Positions 34,658 through 43,806 of a stretch of 64,000 bases of DNA are shown one piece after another. Position 1 is the first letter of the stretch. Every line of letters starts with the position of its first letter. Position numbers and translations under genes: made by a program. The notes under the pieces were generated by a model. It searched no databases. It saw only the letters and a list, made by a program, of their open reading frames with translations, and was not told where the DNA came from. Source of the stretch: an uncultured Phascolarctobacterium sp. (GTDB taxonomy: Bacteria; Bacillota; Negativicutes; Acidaminococcales; Acidaminococcaceae); contig UQWM01000007.1 in NCBI GenBank assembly GCA_900544795.1, forward strand, positions 34,044 through 98,043, given 5' to 3'.

Positions 34658-36886
34658 TCATTTGAACCGTTTCAGACGCAAGGCATTGCTTACTACCGAT
34701 ACGGAGCTGAGCGACATGGCCGCCGCGGCTATCATCGGGTCCAGCAAAGGCCCGCCAAAAATATGCAGCACACCGGCCGCTACCGGGATGCCGATAATAT
34801 TATAGCCAAAAGCCCAAAAGAGGTTTTCTTTGACATTGCGGATCGTGGCTTTACTCAAACGCAAAGTCGTACTGATGTTACGAATATCACCGTTGACCAG
34901 AACTACCTGCGCCGATTCTATGGCCACGTCAGTACCGCCGCCGACGGCAATACCCAAGTCAGCCTGCGCCAAAGCGGGAGCATCGTTGATGCCGTCGCCA
35001 ATCATCGCAACTACCTCGCCGCCCTGCTGGAAGCTTTTGATAAGCTCTGCTTTATGGCCCGGCAGCAGCTCGGCTACCACCTCGTCTACGCCAGCCTTCT
35101 CAGCTATATAAGCCGCAGCCCGTTTATTGTCGCCTGTCAAAATGACAGTACGGATATGCAAATCATGCAGCTTCTGCATCGCCTCCAATGTTTCTTCTTT
35201 CAAAGTATCGGCGATAGCGAAGATGCCGCACAAATTACGGCCGATCGTTAAATAAACGATAGTCTTGCCAACAGCCGACAACTGCTCGCCGATCTCGACA
35301 GCATTGGGAGGGATAGCCGCCACCGGCTTAACGAAAGCCAGATTACCCAGGCGAACATTGGTATTTTCGCAGCGAGCCGCAATACCGCCGCCCACAGTGG
35401 TTCTAAAGTCAGTACAGGTAGGCAAGTCCATGCCCGCAGCCCGTTCTTTGATGGCCACAGCCAGCGGATGGGCCGAGCCCTGCTCAATAGCAGCCGCCAG
35501 CCGAGTTATAGCATCTTCTTTAGCGCCATTCCAGCCGATAACGTCGGTCACGATGGGTTTGCCCTTAGTGATGGTACCTGTTTTATCAAAAACAGCCATC
35601 GTCACGTTATGAGCGGTTTCTAAAGCTTCAGCGTTTTTAAACAGCACGCCTTTTTCGGCGCCTTTACCAACAGCGACCATGATCGCCGCCGGTGTTGCCA
35701 AGCCTAAAGCACAGGGGCAGGCAATAACCAGCACGGCTACAAAAACCTGCAAAGCAAATTTGCTGCCAGCGCCGGCAAACCACCAGCTCAATCCGGCTAC
35801 CAAAGCGATAACCAACACCACTGGCACAAAAATCGCTGCTATCTTGTCGGCAGTTTTGGCAATAGGAGCTTTGGAGCCCTGTGCCGATTCCACCATTTGC
35901 ATGATCTGTGACAGCATAGTATCTTTGCCGACTTTCTCGGCCTTAAAACGCAGGTAACCATCAGTAACAACGGTTGCCGCAAAAACATTCTCGCCAACGG
36001 TCTTGCCCACGGGCATACTTTCGCCAGTCAGCATCGACTCGTCGATACTGGCATGGCCTTCCGTGACAACGCCGTCCACCGGCACCTGATTGCCTGGATG
36101 CACGATCACGATATCTCCGGCCAAAATAGCTTCACGGGGGATCTCTACTTCCTCGCCGTCTTTCCAGATGAAGCCCGTTTTAGGTGCCAAATTCAGCAGG
36201 CTGCTGATAGCATGTCCGGCCTCGCCTTTGGCCCGTAGCTCTAAAAACTTGCCGCACAGCACAAAGGTCAATATCGCGCCTGCCGACTCGAAGTAAAGAT
36301 TATGCACGGCGTGAGGATTGATTTTTGCCAGCACTTCATAGGTAGAATAGCTGCTGTAAACAAAAGCAGCGCCAGTACCCATTGCCACCAGGGTATCCAT
36401 CGACGGCACACCATTTTTTAAACTGATGATGCCATTTTTAAAGAAAGGCCCTCCGGCGTACAAAATAGGCAGCGTCAAAAGCAGCTGCACAAAGGCGTAC
36501 ACATCGCCCATCGTATCCGGGTCGATCGGCACCGGCAAAAACTTGCCCGGCACCATTGGCGCCATTGCCAAATACAGCAGAGGCACGAAAAAGAATGCCG
36601 CCACTTTCAGCCGCTTCTTCAAATCCAAGGCATCCTTCTCAGCACGCTGCTCCGGTGTAGATTCTTCGCCCGGCGCATCATGCACTACCGAAAAGCTCAT
36701 TCTGGTAACAGCCTCTTCCAGCTGCTCCAGCGTCGCTTGGTTTTCGTCATATCGAACCAATGCCGATTGGCTGGCCAAATTTACATCAGTCCTGTCGACT
36801 CCGGCCACTTTTTTTAAGGAACGCTCTACGCCGTTAGAACAGGCGGCGCAGTGCATTCCGGCTATTTTAATCGTTACTGTTTTCAT
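34658..36886 (-). CDS. copA: Copper-translocating P-type ATPase
   Basis: 742 residues. One N-terminal HMA domain (IAGMHCAACSNGVERSL, CxxC at ~15-18), the actuator loop with TGES, a membrane CPC motif in VIACPCALGLATPAA, the phosphorylation site DKTGTIT, the P1B-type HP motif in QGSAHPLAVA, and the hinge MIGDGINDAPAL. Eight membrane spans predicted. It exports Cu(I) using ATP. A single HMA domain and the separate copZ upstream are the standard Gram-positive arrangement; no CsoR/CopY regulator gene is next to it. Confidence 0.96.
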   Translation of the reverse strand: MKTVTIKIAGMHCAACSNGVERSLKKVAGVDRTDVNLASQSALVRYDENQATLEQLEEAVTRMSFSVVHDAPGEESTPEQRAEKDALDLKKRLKVAAFFFVPLLYLAMAPMVPGKFLPVPIDPDTMGDVYAFVQLLLTLPILYAGGPFFKNGIISLKNGVPSMDTLVAMGTGAAFVYSSYSTYEVLAKINPHAVHNLYFESAGAILTFVLCGKFLELRAKGEAGHAISSLLNLAPKTGFIWKDGEEVEIPREAILAGDIVIVHPGNQVPVDGVVTEGHASIDESMLTGESMPVGKTVGENVFAATVVTDGYLRFKAEKVGKDTMLSQIMQMVESAQGSKAPIAKTADKIAAIFVPVVLVIALVAGLSWWFAGAGSKFALQVFVAVLVIACPCALGLATPAAIMVAVGKGAEKGVLFKNAEALETAHNVTMAVFDKTGTITKGKPIVTDVIGWNGAKEDAITRLAAAIEQGSAHPLAVAIKERAAGMDLPTCTDFRTTVGGGIAARCENTNVRLGNLAFVKPVAAIPPNAVEIGEQLSAVGKTIVYLTIGRNLCGIFAIADTLKEETLEAMQKLHDLHIRTVILTGDNKRAAAYIAEKAGVDEVVAELLPGHKAELIKSFQQGGEVVAMIGDGINDAPALAQADLGIAVGGGTDVAIESAQVVLVNGDIRNISTTLRLSKATIRNVKENLFWAFGYNIIGIPVAAGVLHIFGGPLLDPMIAAAAMSLSSVSVVSNALRLKRFK

Positions 36887-36891
36887 AAGCT

Positions 36892-37098
36892 TTATTTTTC
36901 AACAGTGAAACCGGCCTCTTTGACCGCACTTTCCAATTGCTCCACCGTAGCCGGGGCTTCATATTCTACAACTGCCATGCATTGCTCCAGGTCTACTGCC
37001 GCGTTTTTTACGCCCGGTATATCCTCCAATGCCATTTTTACACTAGCAACACAACCTGCGCACGACATACCAAAAATATACATACTTGTTTTTTCCAT
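36892..37098 (-). CDS. copZ: Copper chaperone CopZ-like (HMA domain)
   Basis: 68 residues, a single heavy-metal-associated domain. The metal-binding motif is GMSCAGC (~10-16), followed by the conserved VKMALEDIPGVKNAAVDLEQ and the ESAVKEAGFTVEK C-terminus. It delivers Cu(I) to CopA, five bases downstream in the same operon. It starts with a strong promoter about 110 bases upstream. Confidence 0.92.
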   Translation of the reverse strand: MEKTSMYIFGMSCAGCVASVKMALEDIPGVKNAAVDLEQCMAVVEYEAPATVEQLESAVKEAGFTVEK

Positions 37099-37204
37099 TA
37101 TCTATGCCTCCGTTTCGGAATTTAATAACAACGCTGCCAGCCAATAACTTTAAGGCGGCAAAATCAAGGTTAGCAAAAGCTCACCATTGTGACTATCTAA
37201 CTCA

Positions 37205-37233
37205 ATCTTAGCAACCATACCCGGCTTTGTCAA
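37205..37233 (-). promoter_or_regulatory. Predicted copZ-copA promoter
   Basis: TTGACA (37233-37228), 17-base spacer, TAAGAT (37210-37205) on the minus strand. The spacer is 17, not the 19 used by CueR-type activators, so repressor control would be more likely; no clear operator was recognised. Confidence 0.65.
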
Positions 37234-37478
37234 CCGCAGTCACTAAGCAAAAAGTCAGTAGCAAGCAGTCCTTTATCCTGCTTCTATATCCTATTATAAC
37301 ATATGAAGTGTCATTCATATATCCTTGCTTGCAAAACCTTTGTGAATTATTCTTGTTTCAGCACTATTTAGCCAGTTTTTACAACTGTCCTGTTTTATCT
37401 TTTCACTTCTGTCCATTTTAAAGATCACAGTTCTGGTCTATACTGTATCTTGTAGATTTAATAAAGAAGGTGTTTTTT
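37234..37478. other. Intergenic region copZ / ECF S-component
   Basis: This divergent intergenic region contains the dyad ATATGAA-GTGTCA-TTCATAT at 37301-37320. A TATACT at about 37438 could be a -10 for the S-component gene, but no matching -35 stands out. I see no riboswitch consensus that I recognise. Confidence 0.4.
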
Positions 37479-38051
37479 ATGCGTAATGATAATATTACCA
37501 AGCTGACGCTGGCAGGTATGTTTGCCGCTTTAGCTTTTGTCTGCTTCACTTATTTAAGAATTGAAATTCCTATGGGCGGCGGTATGACCGGGAAAATTTA
37601 CATCGGCCATGCGTTTATCATTTTATCGGCCCTGGTGCTGGGGGCTAAATACGGTGCCCTTACCGGCGCTATCGGCCTGTCTTTAGCCGATATTTTAGCC
37701 GGCTATACGACCTCAGCGCCGCCGACCTTCCTGTCTAAATTCCTGATTGGTCTAGCTGTTGCTTTTGTCGCCCACAAAATTTTTGACCTGGCCAGTGCCG
37801 ATGAAGCCAAAGCCAACCGCATCATCATTGCAGCAGCTGTTTTTGGCTGCGTGGTCAACGTCATTACCGAACCGCTGATCCGTTACAGCTTCAAAGCTTT
37901 TATCCTGGGTGTGCCTCATCAGATAGCTTATCTTTCGGCTATCAACTGTGCTGTTTCCATGGCCGTCAGCGCCATACCATCAGCTATTTTAGCAGTGTTT
38001 CTTTACAAAGCAGCGCAGCACAGCGGCCTCCTGAACTATAAGACAGTTTAA
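37479..38051 (+). CDS. ECF transporter substrate-binding (S) component
   Basis: 190 residues from ATG 37479; AAGAAGG lies eight bases upstream, overlapping an alternative GTG at 37470. Six predicted helices, with the ECF motif KLTLAGMFAALAFVCFTYLRIEIPMGG at the N-terminus (the helix-1 Ala-rich segment that docks to EcfT) and GKIYIGHAFIILSALVLGAKYGALTGAIG. It captures a small vitamin-like substrate; which one is not clear (pfam ECF-ribofla_trS/DUF1393-like). It probably uses the EcfA1A2T module encoded at 44.5-47.1 kb. It has a bidirectional terminator at its end. Confidence 0.85.
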   Translation: MRNDNITKLTLAGMFAALAFVCFTYLRIEIPMGGGMTGKIYIGHAFIILSALVLGAKYGALTGAIGLSLADILAGYTTSAPPTFLSKFLIGLAVAFVAHKIFDLASADEAKANRIIIAAAVFGCVVNVITEPLIRYSFKAFILGVPHQIAYLSAINCAVSMAVSAIPSAILAVFLYKAAQHSGLLNYKTV

Positions 38052-38071
38052 GTTCACTTAAATACCCCCAT

Positions 38072-38114
38072 AAAAACTAAGGCCCTGCTTACAAAAAGCA
38101 GGGCCTTAGTTTTT
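38072..38114. terminator. Bidirectional terminator
   Basis: AAAACTAAGGCCCTGCTT / AAGCAGGGCCTTAGTTTT, an 18-bp perfect inverted repeat between the convergent ECF S-component and DUF805 genes. Its right end overlaps the DUF805 stop codon. Confidence 0.92.
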
Positions 38115-39018
38115 AATAATCATCATTGTAAAGCGCGCCTGTTGCATCCGTATAAGTACGAATCCGGCCATACTTATTATCACGCTCTTCACCAGTCAGG
38201 CAAAACTGCCTGACCATATAAATAAAATTAACGAACGGAATCAGCGCAAACAACGAATAATACCAGCCTGTTCCGTGATCATGCGACCTGCGAACATCGA
38301 CAGTAAACAGCAGCAGCAAAATCAAAAGATTCATCACCAAATTGATGATATTCCCTGCCTGCGCCAAATAGACGGTCAGCGCACTGATCCCAGGCAGCCA
38401 TAAAAGCAGCAGATAGAGCAACTGTCCGCTCAATTTAATGATGCCCCAAATTACCAAGGGCGCCATAAACAAAAAGAAATATTCCCGGCAAGTCAGTCGG
38501 CCGCTCAATGTAAAATAATCCTTTAAAAAGTCTCCCTTTAGATACCCGTAGATCTTTTGCAGCGGCCTGCGGCAGTTCTCAGCAGCATCCCAAAAAACAT
38601 CCTTATTCGCCACCGTTGTAGCAGCACCGTATTGGTTACCGCTCGTACCCTTAGCGCAGGATAGCCACAGCAAAACTAAAGCATTTACTACCGGCACCAG
38701 CAGCGTCAGCAGTAGCCAGCCCGAACGATCAAGGTCATGCAGGCGGCGTACCATCAGCGAAATGCTTACCGTTATATAAGCAAGGACTAAAAGAATGATG
38801 CAGCACCAGGCAAAATAATAACTCCATAAAGTCAAAAACTCTTCCAGCATCGCACCTTTGCCCGGCAGCACCGCAAAAAACAAAATTAAGCCCGGACATA
38901 GTACCGACAGCAGCAAAAGCGTCTGGCGACACAAATATTCCTGCCTGCTAATACGGCCGCTGAAAGCAGCGCAGCGCTCCATAAAATATTTTTTATAAAA
39001 CCTATACCAGCTTCCCAT
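38113..39018 (-). CDS. Membrane protein with two DUF805 domains
   Basis: 301 residues. Two copies of the DUF805 entry motif are visible: CAAFSGRISRQEYLCRQTLLLL (~16) and YFTLSGRLTCREYFFLFMAPLV (~168), each followed by three to four membrane helices and a HDLDRSGWLLLTLLVP or SHDHGTGWYYSLFALIP segment. The second ends with the typical NKYG near the C-terminus; the first has GNQYG. Function of DUF805 is unknown. Stand-alone gene. Confidence 0.85.
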   Translation of the reverse strand: MGSWYRFYKKYFMERCAAFSGRISRQEYLCRQTLLLLSVLCPGLILFFAVLPGKGAMLEEFLTLWSYYFAWCCIILLVLAYITVSISLMVRRLHDLDRSGWLLLTLLVPVVNALVLLWLSCAKGTSGNQYGAATTVANKDVFWDAAENCRRPLQKIYGYLKGDFLKDYFTLSGRLTCREYFFLFMAPLVIWGIIKLSGQLLYLLLLWLPGISALTVYLAQAGNIINLVMNLLILLLLFTVDVRRSHDHGTGWYYSLFALIPFVNFIYMVRQFCLTGEERDNKYGRIRTYTDATGALYNDDY

Positions 39019-39142
39019 AATCCCCGCCCAATTTCATCAGTTTTTAACGCTCTGTTATATTCATCTTTATTTTATCATATTTTTAAACAAATGAAAATGT
39101 TGCAGCAATATCATCCCTAACCTGAGCAAAACATAAATAAAA

Positions 39143-39165
39143 ACCGCCCCCAAAATGGGAGCGGT
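39143..39165 (-). terminator. Terminator of leuA
   Basis: ACCGC..CCC / GGG..GCGGT inverted repeat with TTTTATTTATG on the minus-strand 3' side, just past the leuA stop. Confidence 0.8.
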
Positions 39166-39176
39166 CTAAAAGTTGG

Positions 39177-40859
39177 TTACCGTTCAGCCCTGTTGATAGC
39201 GCAAAGGATGCCCAAAAGTGCTGCCACATTGATATTGCTGTCGATACCGACGCCGAAGATATGCCCGTTATTGGGTATCTTCAGTTCGATATAACAGATG
39301 CCTTTCGCATCGGAGCCACGGGAGATTGCATGCTCGTGGTAATTAACAAATTCGTAGCCCTTGACGCCGATACCTTCCAGCGCCTGGAAGAAAGAATCGA
39401 TAGGGCCGTTACCGACGCCGACCACGTTCAGCATTTCGCCGCTCACATTGATGCGCCCTTCGAAACGGGTATGAGTAGTACCGTCCAAATCGCGCTGCTC
39501 CATGAAACGGTGTGAAGCCAGCTTGTACTTACCGTCAAATTCCACATATTCCCTGTTGAACAAATCAACGATCTGCTCTTCTTTCAACTCATCGCCAAAG
39601 GCGTCAGATGCAGCTTTCACGATATTACCGAATTCAGGATGCATCTCTTTCGGCAGACGGTAGCCAACAGCATGCTGCAGCACAAAAGCCGCGCCGCCTT
39701 TACCAGACTGGCTGTTGATGCGGATAACAGGCTCGTATTCACGGTTCAGGTCTGCCGGGTTAATGGGCAGATAAGGAACCTCCCAATAAGCCGTTTCCGT
39801 ATCTGACATATATTCGTAGCCTTTGCGGATAGCGTCCTGATGAGAACCGGAGAAAGCGGTGAAAGCCAGTTCACCAGCATAGGGCTGACGCTCGGGCACC
39901 TTCATCTTAGTGCAGGCTTCGTAGATTTTTTTGATAGTCAGGATATTGGAGAAATCCAATTCCGGGTCAACGCCCTGAGTATACATATTTAAGGCTACGG
40001 TCACGATATCCAGATTACCGGTACGTTCACCATTACCGAACAAAGTGCCTTCGATACGGTCAGCCCCCGCCAGCAAAGCCAGCTCAGCAGCAGCTACGCC
40101 TGTACCACGGTCATTATGCGGGTGGATACTAATGATAGCAGCATCCCTGTTTTTCATCTTCGTGCAGAAATATTCAATCTGGTCGGCGTAGGTATTGGGC
40201 GTCGCCATCTCTACCGTCGACGGCAAATTCAAGATGATAGGATTTGCTTTTGAAGCACCCATGGTTTCCATAACGGCCTCGCAGATCTCGATGGAAAAAT
40301 CTATTTCCGTACCGGTAAAACTTTCCGGAGAATATTCATAGCGGATATTCATACCGCTGCTGGCAACCTCTTCCTCCGTCAGCTGACGAATAAGCTTGGC
40401 GCCTTCCACGGCGATCTTCACAATGCCGGGCATCTCTTCTTTAAACACCACCTTGCGCTGTAAAGTGGAGGTAGAATTGTAAAAATGCACGATTACATTC
40501 TTAGCACCCTTAACTGCTTCAAAAGTCTTTTTGATCAGCTCGGGGCGAGCCTGTACCAACACCTGGATCGTCACGTCGTCAGGGATATGGTTGCCCTCGA
40601 TCAGAGTCCGCAGGATCTCATATTCTGTATCAGAAGCCGAAGGAAACCCGACTTCGATCTCTTTAAAACCAATGTCCACCAACGTTTTGAACATCAGCAG
40701 CTTTTCTTCCAGCTGCATCGGCGTCACTAAAGCCTGATTGCCATCACGCAGGTCAACGCTGCACCAAATCGGCGCCTGGCTGATAGTCTTATTAGGCCAC
40801 TGACGGTTCGGCCATTGGATAGGTTGAAAAGGAATATACTGTTTGTTTGCTTGTTTCAT
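39177..40859 (-). CDS. leuA: 2-isopropylmalate synthase, long (yeast-like) type
   Basis: 560 residues from ATG 40859, with GGAGG nine bases upstream; a longer frame to 40916 would run into the T-box terminator. It condenses acetyl-CoA with 2-ketoisovalerate, the first leucine-specific step. Catalytic TIM barrel: WCSVDLRDGNQAL (D-R-x-G-N), the HFYNSTSTLQRKVVF block, SIHPHNDRGTGVAAAELALLAG and ERTGNLD. The C-terminal LeuA regulatory domain (~440-555) gives leucine feedback. The order and length match the TIGR00970 type. T-box controlled. Confidence 0.96.
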   Translation of the reverse strand: MKQANKQYIPFQPIQWPNRQWPNKTISQAPIWCSVDLRDGNQALVTPMQLEEKLLMFKTLVDIGFKEIEVGFPSASDTEYEILRTLIEGNHIPDDVTIQVLVQARPELIKKTFEAVKGAKNVIVHFYNSTSTLQRKVVFKEEMPGIVKIAVEGAKLIRQLTEEEVASSGMNIRYEYSPESFTGTEIDFSIEICEAVMETMGASKANPIILNLPSTVEMATPNTYADQIEYFCTKMKNRDAAIISIHPHNDRGTGVAAAELALLAGADRIEGTLFGNGERTGNLDIVTVALNMYTQGVDPELDFSNILTIKKIYEACTKMKVPERQPYAGELAFTAFSGSHQDAIRKGYEYMSDTETAYWEVPYLPINPADLNREYEPVIRINSQSGKGGAAFVLQHAVGYRLPKEMHPEFGNIVKAASDAFGDELKEEQIVDLFNREYVEFDGKYKLASHRFMEQRDLDGTTHTRFEGRINVSGEMLNVVGVGNGPIDSFFQALEGIGVKGYEFVNYHEHAISRGSDAKGICYIELKIPNNGHIFGVGIDSNINVAALLGILCAINRAER

Positions 40860-40917
40860 GAATATTTGCCTCCAATCTGTTTTACCGGCATCTTGCCTGA
40901 CTTTTTGGAGCGGCAAT

Positions 40918-41196
40918 AAAAAAATCCCCGCTCCCTACGATGTAACATAGGGGCGAGGAAACATTCCACGCGGTACCACCCTAATTCAGCTGCCCAGCAG
41001 CCCTCGATCAGCCTCCAACAAGGCCCAGGCTCCTAACGTCGCCACACGTCCCGCTCTACATATCAAGCAGGCAACTCCGGAATGAGCTATCCATAAAACT
41101 TCTGCCATCGACTTGCACCGACCGTCGACTCTCTGAGGCTTGCCAGTTTTATCTTATTCCCTTCACAGTCTTTGAGGTGAAAATTTTTGAATTGTT
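40918..41196 (-). promoter_or_regulatory. T-box riboswitch leader of leuA (leucine)
   Basis: The minus strand carries AGGGTGGTACCGCG (40982-40969), followed by a terminator hairpin (40957-40925) and seven U. Stem I base is GGCAA / TTGCC, and a CTC (41086-41084) lies in the specifier position on the 3' side, consistent with leucine. The specifier reading is less certain than in the leuS leader. Confidence 0.92.
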
Positions 41197-41203
41197 AAAA
41201 GTT

Positions 41204-41232
41204 ATTATACCTACTACCCAGGTACTTGTCAA
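41204..41232 (-). promoter_or_regulatory. Promoter of the leuA T-box leader
   Basis: Consensus TTGACA (41232-41227), 17-base spacer, TATAAT (41209-41204) on the minus strand. Confidence 0.85.
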
Positions 41233-41304
41233 GTGAAAATATATTGACCTACGGCGGCTTCTTCTTTATAATAATTACATAAACCAATCGAAAGGCGTAA
41301 ATTT

Positions 41305-42600
41305 ATGACAGATTCTGACAGTAGTATGCATTTTTATATCCTGATATTAGTTTTTCTGCTGTTCCTCTCGGCTTTTTTCTCGGCATCAGAAACAGCGCTT
41401 TCCTCATGCAACCGCATCAGGTTAAAAAACATTGCCAAAGATGGCGACAAACGTGCCGCCAAGGTCCTGCAGATGCTGGATAATTTTGACAATGCCCTTT
41501 CCACCATTCTTATCGGTAACAACATCGTCAATATCGGCGCCGCATCAATTGCGACCGTCGTGTTCACTAAGTTTTTCGGTTCAGCCGGACTTACTGTTTC
41601 CACCGCAGTAATGACGATCCTGGTTTTGATATTCGGTGAGATATCACCCAAAAGCTTTGCTAAAGACCGACCTGAAAGTTTTTCCATGTGGTGTTACCCT
41701 TACCTGAATTTCTTAATGGTTATTTTTGCGCCACTCAACGTACTGTTTTTACAGTTAAAAGAAGCACTCAACAAGTTGATTGGTTCCAAAAACACTTCCG
41801 GCGGCATGACTGAAGACGAGCTCAAGGTTATGGTCGACGAAGTTGAAAACGAAGGCTTTATCAACAAGCAGGAAAGCGATCTGATCAAATCGGCTATCGA
41901 GTTTAACGATATACGGGTCAAAGAAATTCTAACCCCGCGTGTCGATATCGTTGCCTGTGACATTGAAGTCAGCAATGCCGAGATCCTGCGTACCTTTGCT
42001 TCGCATGGCTTCTCGCGCCTGCCCATCTACAGTGAAGACCTGGACCATATCATTGGCATAGTACACTCTAAAGATTTTTACGACGCCTATCTTAAAGACC
42101 GTAAATTCAATTTGAGTACCATCATTAAAGATATTGCTTATGTCCACCGCTCTACAAAGATTTCGCTGGTACTGCGAACACTGCAGCGCACCAAAGTCCA
42201 GATGGCGATCGTTATCGACAGCTACGGCGGTGTCGCCGGGCTGGTCAGTATTGAAGACATCGTCGAAGAATTGGTCGGCGAGATTTGGGACGAGCATGAC
42301 AACGAAGTTTCTGTTTTCCACAAGATCGGCGAATACAAATACCTCGTTTCCTGCAATGCAGGTTCGCGTAACGCCAGTCTGCACGAACTTTTTGAGTATA
42401 TGCAGCTGGATTTTAACCGTTATGACCTGGAAAATCAGCCTATCAGCGGCTGGGTAGTAGAAACCTTAGGCGAGATCCCCCAAAAGGGCGATTGCTTTGA
42501 TTACCGTAACCTGCACGTCGTCGTTAATAAAACCAACCTGCACCGTGTTTTGGAAATTATCGTTACCGTAACTCCGGTAACGGAAGATGACGATGAATAA
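41305..42600 (+). CDS. CNNM/CorC-type (hemolysin C family) transporter
   Basis: 431 residues. An N-terminal DUF21 membrane domain (~10-190, four helices; FSASETALSSCNRIRLKNIA is its signature), two CBS domains (~205-325; ILTPRVDIVACDI, QMAIVIDSYGGVAGLVSIEDIVEELVGEI), and a C-terminal CorC_HlyC domain (~340-425). Related proteins move magnesium or cobalt across the membrane; the name hemolysin is historical. It is a single-gene unit with its own terminator. Confidence 0.93.
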   Translation: MTDSDSSMHFYILILVFLLFLSAFFSASETALSSCNRIRLKNIAKDGDKRAAKVLQMLDNFDNALSTILIGNNIVNIGAASIATVVFTKFFGSAGLTVSTAVMTILVLIFGEISPKSFAKDRPESFSMWCYPYLNFLMVIFAPLNVLFLQLKEALNKLIGSKNTSGGMTEDELKVMVDEVENEGFINKQESDLIKSAIEFNDIRVKEILTPRVDIVACDIEVSNAEILRTFASHGFSRLPIYSEDLDHIIGIVHSKDFYDAYLKDRKFNLSTIIKDIAYVHRSTKISLVLRTLQRTKVQMAIVIDSYGGVAGLVSIEDIVEELVGEIWDEHDNEVSVFHKIGEYKYLVSCNAGSRNASLHELFEYMQLDFNRYDLENQPISGWVVETLGEIPQKGDCFDYRNLHVVVNKTNLHRVLEIIVTVTPVTEDDDE

Positions 42601-42610
42601 CGTAAGCAAC

Positions 42611-42641
42611 AAAACCCTGTCAGCTAAGCTGACAGGGTTTT
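42611..42641 (+). terminator. Terminator of the CNNM/CorC gene
   Basis: AAAACCCTGTCAGC / GCTGACAGGGTTTT perfect inverted repeat with a 3-base loop and TGTTTTC following. Confidence 0.9.
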
Positions 42642-42686
42642 GTTTTCGTCGCTGAGCAAGAGCAAGAACGACAACCCGAGCATTTT

Positions 42687-42726
42687 GTTACATGTGCGTT
42701 ACATGCGTGTTACATTTACGTTACAT
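42687..42726. repeat. Four 11-bp direct repeats starting GTTACAT
   Basis: GTTACAT recurs at 42687, 42698, 42709 and 42720, exactly 11 bases apart; the four bases after each unit vary. They lie between two terminators of convergent genes, outside any coding frame. The helical periodicity suggests same-face protein binding, but no role is known. Confidence 0.8.
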
Positions 42727-42769
42727 GTAAGCTAAAATCAATGGGGTTTCGTGGACACAAAAAAATAAA

Positions 42770-42802
42770 AGACCCGCATAAACACAGTGTTTATGCGGGT
42801 CT
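42770..42802 (-). terminator. Terminator of rplM-rpsI
   Basis: AGACCCGCATAAACAC / GTGTTTATGCGGGTCT inverted repeat with TTTATTTTTTTG on the minus-strand 3' side, 15 bases past rpsI. Confidence 0.9.
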
Positions 42803-42816
42803 TGGTTTGCGTGTTT

Positions 42817-43209
42817 TTAACGTTTCGAGAATTGGCTTGCTTTACGCGCTTTTTTCAGACCGTATTTACGACGTTCTTTTTCGCGCGGATCGCGAGTCAG
42901 GAAGCCAGCTTTTTTCAAAGCAGGACGATATTCAGCGTCAACATCAAGCAAAGCACGAGAAATGCCATGACGGATTGCGCCAGCTTGACCGGAAATACCG
43001 CCGCCAACAACATTTACGAGCACGTCGTATTTGCCTTTGGTTTCGGTGATTTCGAGCGGTTGGTTAACGATGAGCTCCAAAGTTTTAAGACCAAAATAAT
43101 TGGTCAACTCACGGCCATTAATAACGATTTTACCTTCACCCGGAACCAGGCGAACGCGAGCAACTGAAGATTTGCGACGACCGGTCGCACTATAAGTAAC
43201 TAATGCCAT
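42817..43209 (-). CDS. rpsI: 30S ribosomal protein S9
   Basis: 130 residues, standard length. [19 protein letters not shown] at the N-terminus and the basic C-terminus ending [10 protein letters not shown], whose final Lys-Arg contacts the P-site tRNA anticodon loop. It follows rplM by 19 bases; the L13-S9 pair is conserved across bacteria. Confidence 0.97.
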   Translation of the reverse strand: MALVTYSATGRRKSSVARVRLVPGEGKIVINGRELTNYFGLKTLELIVNQPLEITETKGKYDVLVNVVGGGISGQAGAIRHGISRALLDVDAEYRPALKKAGFLTRDPREKERRKYGLKKARKASQFSKR

Positions 43210-43228
43210 TTACGTTTCCTCCTCCGGA

Positions 43229-43666
43229 TTATCTTACGTTGATTTCTAAAGCTTCAGGTTTTTGAGCTGCATGCGGGTGTTCAGGACCAGCATATACGTG
43301 CAGTTTAGTGTAGATCTGGCTGCCAAGGCGATTTTTAGGAATCATGCCTTTAACTGCGAGTTCTACCATTCTAGCCGGGTTCTTAGCAAGCATGTCGCCA
43401 GCTTTAGTGTAGCTGTCGCCACCAAGATAACCGGAATGACGGAAGTAGACTTTTTGAACCAGTTTTTTACCGGTCAAAACTACTTTGTCAGCATTAACAA
43501 TGATTACATGATCTCCAGTATCCATATGCGGGGTAAATGTCGGTTTGTGTTTACCACGAAGGATTTTTGCAACTTCGGCTGCCATGCGGCCAAGAGTTTT
43601 ATCAGCTGCGTCAACAACGAACCATTTGCGTTCGATATTGGACGGATTAGCCATAAAAGATTTCAT
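43229..43666 (-). CDS. rplM: 50S ribosomal protein L13
   Basis: 145 residues. [27 protein letters not shown], the [12 protein letters not shown] block and GMIPKNRLG are diagnostic. It is first in the rplM-rpsI unit and has its own promoter and an ~85-base leader with a hairpin near 43718-43738 (TCTCC..GGAGA), where L13 autoregulation might act. AGGGAGGGA precedes the start. Confidence 0.97.
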   Translation of the reverse strand: MKSFMANPSNIERKWFVVDAADKTLGRMAAEVAKILRGKHKPTFTPHMDTGDHVIIVNADKVVLTGKKLVQKVYFRHSGYLGGDSYTKAGDMLAKNPARMVELAVKGMIPKNRLGSQIYTKLHVYAGPEHPHAAQKPEALEINVR

Positions 43667-43759
43667 CCTTATGTCCCTCCCTAAAGTATTTCCTGTTCGA
43701 TGTAATTTTATCGTTTCTCTCCGGGGCTAGTGGAGATAGGCGTAAAATCACGTATGTAT

Positions 43760-43788
43760 ATTGTAACCATCTTGACATTTTTTGTCAA
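43760..43788 (-). promoter_or_regulatory. Promoter of rplM-rpsI
   Basis: Consensus TTGACA (43788-43783), 17-base spacer, TACAAT (43765-43760) on the minus strand. It makes rplM-rpsI independent of the upstream ecf-truA genes. Confidence 0.8.
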
Positions 43789-43806
43789 GTAAAAAGCATA
43801 TTATTT

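Noticed and set aside
37464..37479. GTG 37470 as the S-component start
   Set aside because: It overlaps the ribosome-binding site that serves ATG 37479.
42687..42726. 11-bp repeats as a CRISPR array
   Set aside because: Units and intervening bases are far too short, and there are no cas genes.
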